The position numbers were made by a program, and so were the translations under genes. A stretch of DNA of 64,000 nt from Ferrovibrio sp. (GTDB taxonomy: Bacteria > Pseudomonadota > Alphaproteobacteria > Ferrovibrionales > Ferrovibrionaceae), in assembly GCF_025869515.1 (NCBI RefSeq), contig NZ_JAOZVR010000119.1:54177-118176 (forward strand), written 5' to 3'. The notes under the pieces were generated by a model. It saw nothing but the letters and a program-made list of their open reading frames with translations. It ran no database searches and was not told where the DNA came from. Positions 56,375 through 64,000 of this stretch are shown here, one piece after another (within the stretch, counting starts at the first letter, position 1; each line of letters opens with the position of its first letter).

Positions 56375-57462
56375 CCGGCCCTCGCACTCGACTCTTGTTC
56401 GTCTTGGGCCGCTTCGCTGTTCGCCGGGTGCTTCACCAGCGATTCGGCAAAGGCGCCGGAGAAATCAGCCTTGATACGGTCGATCAGGCGATCCTGCGCC
56501 ATATCGATGGCCAATTCCAGTGCCGCGGCAAAGCCAACATCATCAGTACCGCCATGACTCTTCACGGTGATACCATTCAGTCCTAGCAACACGCCACCGT
56601 TGTAAAAGCGAGGATCCATGCGGTCCCGCAGCATCGACAGACCCGCACTTGCAAACAGATAGCCAATTTTGGTGAAGATCGAACGCTGGAAAGCCGAGCG
56701 CAGCAAAGAGGACATCAGCTTCGCGGTGCCCTCCACCGTCTTCAGCGCGATATTGCCGGTGAAACCGTCGGTGACAATGACATCGACATTGCCGCCACCG
56801 ATATCGTTGCCTTCAACGAAGCCGACGAACTCGAAAGGCGGATTTTTGACGGCGCGCAGCATTTCCGCTGCGGCTTTGACTTCGTCATGGCCCTTCACAT
56901 CTTCAACGCCAACATTCAACAGACCAACCCGCGGGCGATGCCGGCCTAGCGCAGAATGCGCCAGGTTGGCGCCCATCACAGCGAACTGCACCAGGTTCTT
57001 GGCGTCGCATTCGACATTGGCGCCCAGGTCGAGCACGACAGTTTCCCCCTTCTGCGTCGGCAGGAAAGAGGCAATCGCCGGTCGTTCGATACCAGGCAAC
57101 GTGCGTAGCACAAATTTCGCCATGGCCATCAGCGCGCCGGTGTTGCCGGACGACACCACGGCCTGTGCCTCGCCTGTGGCGACGGCATCGATGGCGAGGC
57201 GCATGCTGGTATTGCGGCCACGACGCAGGGCCTGGCTCGGCTTATCGTCGCTGGCCACCTGTTCGGCGGTGTGGCGAAGCTCGCTGCGTTCTTTCAGGGC
57301 GGGGAATTTGCGCAGCAGAGGTTCGACCTGTGCGGAGTCACCGAACAGGATGAACTTGACCTGCGGAAAACGCGGAAGCAGCGCTGCTGCGCCCTTGATC
57401 ACCGCGTCGGGGGCATGGTCCCCGCCCATGGCGTCGAGCGCAATCGTCAAGGCCGCGGTCAT
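56371..57462 (-). CDS. plsX: Phosphate acyltransferase PlsX
   Basis: A 363-residue protein with [12 protein letters not shown] at the N-terminus, [22 protein letters not shown], and [19 protein letters not shown]. It makes acyl-phosphate from acyl-ACP for PlsY (also in this window). It lies 41 bases after rpmF in the same direction. Confidence 0.97.
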   Translation of the reverse strand: MTAALTIALDAMGGDHAPDAVIKGAAALLPRFPQVKFILFGDSAQVEPLLRKFPALKERSELRHTAEQVASDDKPSQALRRGRNTSMRLAIDAVATGEAQAVVSSGNTGALMAMAKFVLRTLPGIERPAIASFLPTQKGETVVLDLGANVECDAKNLVQFAVMGANLAHSALGRHRPRVGLLNVGVEDVKGHDEVKAAAEMLRAVKNPPFEFVGFVEGNDIGGGNVDVIVTDGFTGNIALKTVEGTAKLMSSLLRSAFQRSIFTKIGYLFASAGLSMLRDRMDPRFYNGGVLLGLNGITVKSHGGTDDVGFAAALELAIDMAQDRLIDRIKADFSGAFAESLVKHPANSEAAQDEQESSARAG

Positions 57463-57503
57463 CCCGTTGCCTGCAACCGTTCAGTGCACGTGCCTGAGCG
57501 GGC

Positions 57504-57689
57504 TCAGGCGGCAGCCGTCTTCGCTACGATCTCACGGCCGTCATAATGGCCGCAGGCGCCGCACACATGATGGGGGCGCTTCAGCTCGCCGCAGTTCGAG
57601 CATTCGACATGCGCGCTGGACTTCAGCGCATCATGCGAACGGCCCTGATCGCGGCGGGACTTGGACTTTTTCTTCTTCGGAACAGCCAT
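57504..57689 (-). CDS. rpmF: 50S ribosomal protein L32
   Basis: 61 residues: [14 protein letters not shown] and the zinc ribbon with two CxxC pairs (CSNC and CGAC). All four Cys are present, so this is the zinc-binding form rather than a Cys-free paralogue. It sits between DUF177 and plsX as in most proteobacteria. Confidence 0.97.
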   Translation of the reverse strand: MAVPKKKKSKSRRDQGRSHDALKSSAHVECSNCGELKRPHHVCGACGHYDGREIVAKTAAA

Positions 57690-57802
57690 GACACATCTCT
57701 CTCACAATTCGCACGATGCGGTTCGCGTCTGCGTTACCCCGCACCGGCTCAGAATCCCCGCCTATATACTCTCGGTGCGCCCGGGGGCCAAGCGCTTTCG
57801 CC

Positions 57803-58372
57803 TCAATCCTTTTTCGCCGTCTTCAGCTTCGCCAGGGCGGCAAAGGGGCTGATTTTAGCCCCGTCGTCCACATCCGGCCGGTAGCCTTTCGGCAGCGCCG
57901 CCTCGGGCTTGCGCGGGTACGGGTCCAGTCCCAGCGCCAGCTCTTCGGTCACCACTTCCCCGACATCAATCTGTCCCCCGATAATGGGGTCGGCCGGATC
58001 CTCTGCCTCCGGATCGAGCCATTCGGCCTCGTCCTCGGCCAGGTCAGCCTTCGGTCTTGTGACCGTTTCCGGCCCGAAGCGGCGCAGGAAGGTCTCACTG
58101 ACCAGTTCATGCACCGGTTCCAGCGAAACCACACAGGCCTGCTCGACCTCGGCTTCCAGCTGGCCCGCCAGCTGGAAATGACCAGCCAGCACAGAATCTG
58201 GGGTAATCCGCAGATTCGCCTTTAAGGACAGAACCTTCAGAATACGCATCCGTCGGGCCAGGGCGACACAGGCGGCCTGATCGGCCTCCAGCTGCACCTG
58301 CAGCCCCTGGGGACCGATCCTGTCGACTTCGACGACATGGCTGAATTCCTTGCCAGGCTCGTCCTTCGACAC
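57803..58372 (-). CDS. DUF177/YceD-family protein
   Basis: A 189-residue protein with FSHVVEVDRIGPQGLQVQLEAD, AGHFQLAGQLEAEVEQACVVSLEPV and an acidic C-terminal end (DEAEWLDPEAEDPADPIIGGQIDVGEVVTEELAL). The family, next to rpmF, is linked to 23S rRNA accumulation in other bacteria. Position before rpmF-plsX-fabH is canonical. Confidence 0.9.
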   Translation of the reverse strand: MSKDEPGKEFSHVVEVDRIGPQGLQVQLEADQAACVALARRMRILKVLSLKANLRITPDSVLAGHFQLAGQLEAEVEQACVVSLEPVHELVSETFLRRFGPETVTRPKADLAEDEAEWLDPEAEDPADPIIGGQIDVGEVVTEELALGLDPYPRKPEAALPKGYRPDVDDGAKISPFAALAKLKTAKKD

Positions 58373-58485
58373 GGCAAATCCTCTTACAGCCGGCCCATCC
58401 GGGCCGTTTTCACGGGCCGGCGACCAAGGCGGCGGAACATAGGGGCAAGCGTCCCGGCGGTCAACCGCCGAGCAGCCATGTCCGG

Positions 58486-59034
58486 TCAGGCCGGTGGCGT
58501 TGGAAAATCCACGTTTCCGGCCAAAACTTCAGCATCCCGTTGGTCAGCCAGATGCTGATCGGCAGCACGCATATACCCTGCCATGGCAATAAGCCCGGTC
58601 AGGGCCGGCTGAGTCGTGCCATAGAGGTTCCGGCTCAGGGCATCCGTCAGGATACCGTCGTCCGTTGCCGTCAGCCCGGCCTCGTAAGCCTCGACACGGC
58701 CGAGAAAGGCCTGGGCCATAACTTTCACCTTTTTGCCGACGCCAAGATCGCCGACACCGATTTCGCGCAGGCTATTGTCCATATCGGCGAATTGCAGATC
58801 GAACAGCTGCTGGCTCAACTTCTGGGCTTCCGGAGTATTGCTGACCCGGAGCCGGCGCATAACCAGGAAGCTGTGCAGCACGATCATGTCGAAACGACCG
58901 TCCAGGCTATCGGGCACGTTAAGCCGGCTGTAGAAAGCCGGCTGGCGTGCCTGCTCTATGATGCGGCGATACAAATCCACCGCCACGGCGTCATTCCGCT
59001 TTCCACCAAAAAATGAGATAAGCCGATTAAACAT
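58486..59034 (-). CDS. Ubiquinol-cytochrome c chaperone (CBP3/UQCC1 family)
   Basis: A 182-residue protein: VDLYRRIIEQARQPAFYSRLNVPDSLDGRFDMIVLHSFLVMRRL, then LFDLQFADMDNSLREIGVGDLGVGKKVKVMAQAFLGRVEAYE. The yeast and human relatives assist cytochrome b assembly into complex III. It is upstream of DUF177 and divergent from bamE. Confidence 0.9.
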   Translation of the reverse strand: MFNRLISFFGGKRNDAVAVDLYRRIIEQARQPAFYSRLNVPDSLDGRFDMIVLHSFLVMRRLRVSNTPEAQKLSQQLFDLQFADMDNSLREIGVGDLGVGKKVKVMAQAFLGRVEAYEAGLTATDDGILTDALSRNLYGTTQPALTGLIAMAGYMRAADQHLADQRDAEVLAGNVDFPTPPA

Positions 59035-59075
59035 ATGCCTTTGCTTTGTAAAACCGCCTCTGCTAGATGGCGGAT

Positions 59076-59104
59076 TTGCCTTTCGCGGCGGGTGAAGATA
59101 ATAT
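59076..59104 (+). promoter_or_regulatory. Sigma-70-type promoter before bamE
   Basis: TTGCCT (59076-59081), 17-base spacer, TAATAT (59099-59104); the start codon of bamE is 28 bases beyond. Good match and spacing for a housekeeping promoter. Confidence 0.55.
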
Positions 59105-59132
59105 GCGGCCCGCGTTATAGCGAGTCTTCCGC

Positions 59133-59582
59133 ATGCCGTTCCGTTTCGCTGCCATCCTGACCATCCTGATTCTCGGCGCGGCCTGCGCGCCGCGGCAGGA
59201 TTATCGCGGCATAACGATTGAGCAGGAGAAGCTCGATCTGATCAAGGTGGGGCAGACCAGCGAAGGCCAGGTCAACGCCCTGCTCGGCTCGCCGTCGACG
59301 ATCTCGACTTTCCCGGACTGGGGCACGGTCTATTACTACATCTCAAGCGAAACCGAGACGGTTGCCTTTCTGGCGCCGGAACTGATCGACCAGCAAGTGC
59401 TGGCGATCTCCTTCGGCAAGGACAGCCGCGTCAAGGAAATCAAGCGCTACGGTCTCAAGGACGGCAAGCAGATTGCTTTCGTCGATCGCGAGACGCCCAC
59501 ACGCGGTAAGGAAATGACCGTGCTGGAGCAGCTGTTCGGCAATCTTGGCCGCTTCAACAACGCGGGCCGGGCAAGTCAGTAA
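59133..59582 (+). CDS. bamE: Outer-membrane assembly lipoprotein BamE
   Basis: A 149-residue lipoprotein: signal MPFRFAAILTILILGAAC with lipobox LGAAC, then the BamE pattern LDLIKVGQTSEGQVNALLGSPS and DWGTVYYYISSETE. It is a component of the Bam complex inserting beta-barrel proteins. It ends exactly one base before the convergent cobT stop. Confidence 0.92.
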   Translation: MPFRFAAILTILILGAACAPRQDYRGITIEQEKLDLIKVGQTSEGQVNALLGSPSTISTFPDWGTVYYYISSETETVAFLAPELIDQQVLAISFGKDSRVKEIKRYGLKDGKQIAFVDRETPTRGKEMTVLEQLFGNLGRFNNAGRASQ

Positions 59583-60605
59583 TCAGCTTCGATTGCTGAC
59601 GCTGGCTTCGCTGAAGGTTGCCATCCCCGTATGGCAGGCGACTGCAGCTTTCAGCACCCCCAACGCCACGGCTGCACCTGATCCCTCGCCCAAGCGCATG
59701 CCGAGATCGAGCAACGGCTGCTTGCCGATATGCTGCAGCAGGCGACGATGCCCCGGTTCAGCCGAGACATGTCCTGCCAAACAATGATCGAGTCCACCCG
59801 GTACCAATCTGTCCAGCACCGACGCCGCAGCACCGACGACAAAGCCATCGAGCAGCACAGGCATCCCGCGCTGACGCGCCGTCAGCACCGCACCGAAGAG
59901 CGCTGCAAGTTCTCGCCCGCCGACGCAGCACAGCGCCTGCAGCGGATCGTCTGCCATAACCTGCTTGTGCAATGCCAGTGCGGTATCGACAGCGCACTGC
60001 TTGGCTATCAAGGCACTGCCGGCGACGCCGGTACCGGGACCGACCCAACTGGCGGCATCGCCGCCATACAGTGCTGCGGCAACAGCGGCAGCAGCAGTGG
60101 TATTGCCGATTCCCATTTCGCCGAGAATCAGCAGATCGGCCTGCGCGGGCACTGCAGCTGCACCACGGTTGATCGCATCCAGGAAAGCGGCCTCGTCCAT
60201 GGCCGGCGCCACGGTGAAATCGGCGGTTGGTGTTGCCAGATCGAGAGGCGTTACCGAAAGATGGGCCCCGTGCAGTCTGGCCAGCTGATTGATCGCTGCA
60301 CCGCCGCGTTCGAAATTCGCCACCATCTGAACGGTCACTTCGGACGGATAGGCCGAAACGCCACGGACCGTAACGCCGTGATTGCCCGCAAAGATGAGAA
60401 TGGTGACGGCATCAAGCCGAGGCACTGCCCGCCGCTGCCAACCGGCCAGATGCCGAACACAATCTTCAAGCCGAGCCAGGGCGCCGGCTGGTTTGGTCAA
60501 TTCGGCGTCGCGACCCTGTGCCGCCGCAATGGCGGCCGAATCGACACCGGGCAAAGTTTTTGCTACTGCCGCAATCGCGGCCCTGTCGGGAAATACTCTG
60601 GTCAT
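59583..60605 (-). CDS. cobT: Nicotinate-nucleotide--dimethylbenzimidazole phosphoribosyltransferase
   Basis: A 340-residue enzyme: KPAGALARLEDCVRHLA, FAGNHGVTVRGVSAYPSEVT, EMGIGNTTAAAAV and GMRLGEGSGAA with the catalytic Glu. It activates 5,6-dimethylbenzimidazole as alpha-ribazole phosphate for the lower ligand of cobalamin. It diverges from cobS across 89 bases; no cobalamin riboswitch fits there. Confidence 0.95.
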   Translation of the reverse strand: MTRVFPDRAAIAAVAKTLPGVDSAAIAAAQGRDAELTKPAGALARLEDCVRHLAGWQRRAVPRLDAVTILIFAGNHGVTVRGVSAYPSEVTVQMVANFERGGAAINQLARLHGAHLSVTPLDLATPTADFTVAPAMDEAAFLDAINRGAAAVPAQADLLILGEMGIGNTTAAAAVAAALYGGDAASWVGPGTGVAGSALIAKQCAVDTALALHKQVMADDPLQALCCVGGRELAALFGAVLTARQRGMPVLLDGFVVGAAASVLDRLVPGGLDHCLAGHVSAEPGHRRLLQHIGKQPLLDLGMRLGEGSGAAVALGVLKAAVACHTGMATFSEASVSNRS

Positions 60606-60694
60606 GCTTCGGTCACGCCTGCCGTCTTTGCCCTGCTTCGCCCTGATGGCTTCACCGTGCTATAAGCTACGCTAACCTCTGCCGCAACGCAGCC

Positions 60695-61543
60695 ATGACC
60701 GACAGTCCCAACACCCCTCCTCCCCGCCACAATCGCTGGCTCGGCGATCTTCGCCTTGCCCTGATGCTGCTGACCCGGCTGCCAATGCCGGCCGGCGACG
60801 CGATAGCGGTTCCTGCGGATGGGGGGATGGCGCGCGCCGCCTGGATCTTCCCGATGGTGGGCCTGCTGGTCGGCCTCGCCGGAGGCGGCGTGTTCATGCT
60901 GGCAGGTAGCCTGGGCCTGGGTCTGTCCAGCGCCGCCCTGCTTGCCATGGGCACACAAATCCTGCTGACCGGCGCCCTGCATGAAGACGGGCTCGCCGAT
61001 ATGGCTGACGGGTTTGGCGGCGGCCACAGCCGCGAGCGCAAGCTGGACATCATGCGCGACAGCCGGATCGGTACCTATGGTGTCGTGGCGCTGATCATTG
61101 CTTTGGCGCTGCGCTTCACGGCACTGCAGGACCTCGCAAGCAATCTGCTGTCCATCAGCGATGAACTTGAGGATACGGCCGGGCAGAACTCTGCCATCAT
61201 CATAGCCCTGGTCGCGGCCGGCGCCCTGTCGCGTGCCGCCATGACCGTGGTGTGGTATCTGCTGCCGCCGGCGCGCACCGACGGCCTTGCCGCCGGCAGC
61301 GGCGCTGTCCCGTTCAGCGCCGCCGTCACAGCGGTGCTTCTGGCCGCAGCAATCGCCTTCGTCGTACTGCCCGGTTTTGCCTTCATTGTTGCCTGCGCCA
61401 CCGTTGCAGTGCTCACCATGGCCGTTGCATTGCTGGCCCACTGGCAGATTCGCGGACATACGGGCGATGTTCTGGGGGCGACGCAGCAGATCACCGAAAT
61501 CGGCGCCCTGCTGGCCATCGGCATCGCCACGATAGCAGCCTGA
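60695..61543 (+). CDS. cobS: Adenosylcobinamide-GDP ribazoletransferase
   Basis: A 282-residue membrane protein: LALMLLTRLPMPAG, ALHEDGLADMADGFGGGHSRERKLDIMRDSRIGTYGV with the metal-binding DGLAD, and several hydrophobic helices toward the C-terminus. It joins adenosylcobinamide-GDP with alpha-ribazole in the last step of cobalamin assembly. Pairing with cobT is common. Confidence 0.95.
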   Translation: MTDSPNTPPPRHNRWLGDLRLALMLLTRLPMPAGDAIAVPADGGMARAAWIFPMVGLLVGLAGGGVFMLAGSLGLGLSSAALLAMGTQILLTGALHEDGLADMADGFGGGHSRERKLDIMRDSRIGTYGVVALIIALALRFTALQDLASNLLSISDELEDTAGQNSAIIIALVAAGALSRAAMTVVWYLLPPARTDGLAAGSGAVPFSAAVTAVLLAAAIAFVVLPGFAFIVACATVAVLTMAVALLAHWQIRGHTGDVLGATQQITEIGALLAIGIATIAA

Positions 61544-61575
61544 AAATAAAAAGGGCCGGGTTGCCCCGGCCCTTT
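61543..61575 (-). terminator. Intrinsic terminator for hppA
   Basis: On the minus strand an 11-base stem AAAGGGCCGGG with GCAA loop is followed by TTTTTATTTT. It is 23 bases past the hppA stop. The plus-strand U tract is short, so its use for cobS is less certain. Confidence 0.8.
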
Positions 61576-61597
61576 CCATATCGATACTTCGTCTGAC

Positions 61598-63682
<2,085 letters not shown>

Positions 63683-63857
63683 GAGCGTTTCCCTTCGTTC
63701 CTCGGATTATTTAATCGAGACATACCCCGACCGGGCAGTGCGTCCGTCGGGTTACACGACTGCTACCATTATTGGCCCCAGACTCGACGCGGGGCAGACT
63801 GCGAGTCGTTATGCCAGAGATGCGCTTGCGGCGCAATATGGCTGATTTTTCCGCAGC

Positions 63858-64000
63858 TTATGCCGGGACGCCGGCCCGGCGTTTCTGCAGCAGCAACCAG
63901 ACGGCGGCAAAGCCGGCCATCAGGATGAACGGGAGTGCCGACAGGGGCACGAAATCCCAGCCCCAGTGATACAGCAGCTTGCCCGAACCGAGCGAAGCGA
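63858..64000 (-). CDS. C-terminal end of a membrane protein, perhaps an MFS transporter (partial)
   Basis: The frame is open to the window edge (codon phase from 63998) and stops with TAA at 63858-63860. About 46 residues are visible: GSGKLLYHWGWDFVPLSAL then a membrane segment FILMAGFAAVWLLLQKRR. The pattern suits the last helix of a major-facilitator transporter, but too little is seen to be sure. It would be transcribed toward hppA, 175 bases away. Confidence 0.5.
   Translation of the reverse strand, partial: ASLGSGKLLYHWGWDFVPLSALPFILMAGFAAVWLLLQKRRAGVPA

Noticed and set aside
60606..60694. Cobalamin riboswitch between cobT and cobS
   Set aside because: The gap is only 89 bases, too short, and lacks the B12-box-like core.

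Overview
This 64 kb window is a GC-rich chromosomal segment of an alphaproteobacterium, probably a Rhodospirillales-like free-living lineage. The call rests on gene content and order: the DUF177-rpmF-plsX-fabH-ihfA-merR block, yajC-secD-secF followed by a Mth938-domain gene, an NlpD-like gene beside a DUF815 ATPase, FixL/FixJ with a FixK-type regulator, a CBP3-type ubiquinol-cytochrome c chaperone, and promoters of the EcfG type (GGAAC-N16-CGTT). I see no prophage, transposase, CRISPR array or rRNA; almost all of the window is ordinary core genome, densely packed, with many ATGA-type overlaps.

Layout. 0-4 kb: end of serS, surE, pcm, a degenerate NlpD-type lipoprotein and a DUF815 ATPase. 4-9 kb: aldehyde dehydrogenase, an unknown membrane protein, chromate transporter ChrA and a rhodanese-ChrB protein. 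9-13 kb: dprA, plsY, a catalytically degenerate dihydroorotase homologue and pyrB. 13-19.5 kb: an unknown protein with a TPR/glycosyltransferase protein, then metG-tatD-MBL hydrolase and an ELM1-family protein. 19.5-26.5 kb: an iron-uptake island (exbB, exbD, tonB, imelysin, di-heme oxidoreductase, second imelysin, DUF1513) behind a Fur-box-like site. 26.5-30 kb: an oxygen-response module (FixK-type regulator, single-domain receiver, FixJ, heme-PAS FixL) with two near-identical boxes that look like FixJ sites.

30-34 kb: a small protein, an RMD1-family protein and a polyamine pair (agmatinase and an ornithine-decarboxylase-type enzyme). The decarboxylase has a long structured leader carrying a 10-codon upstream reading frame. 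34-38 kb: a 1550-residue RTX-type repeat protein with a higher-order duplication of exactly 1311 bases. 38-41 kb: mazG and a stress cluster (two CsbD proteins, a DUF883 protein and a YqjE-like membrane protein). 41-49 kb: ssb, uvrA, a GlcG/HbpS protein, recX, trmFO, an NDUFA9-like protein, a phytoene-synthase-like (NDUFAF6-like) protein and a PuuD-type membrane domain. 49.5-53 kb: Mth938 (NDUFAF3-like), secF, secD and yajC. 53-64 kb: a copper-chaperone-like protein, a STAS-like protein, a 48-residue protein behind a perfect EcfG-type promoter, tRNA-Pro(GGG), merR, ihfA, fabH, plsX, rpmF, DUF177, the CBP3-type chaperone, bamE, cobT, cobS, a K+-independent hppA, and the end of a membrane protein.

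The most notable points are the decarboxylase leader with its tiny HIR-containing frame, the paired FixJ-like boxes, the two EcfG-type promoters, the 1311-base super-repeat in the RTX gene, and a cluster of homologues of mitochondrial complex I subunits and assembly factors next to the SecDF operon. Names of families are from recognition of motifs by eye; no database search was run.
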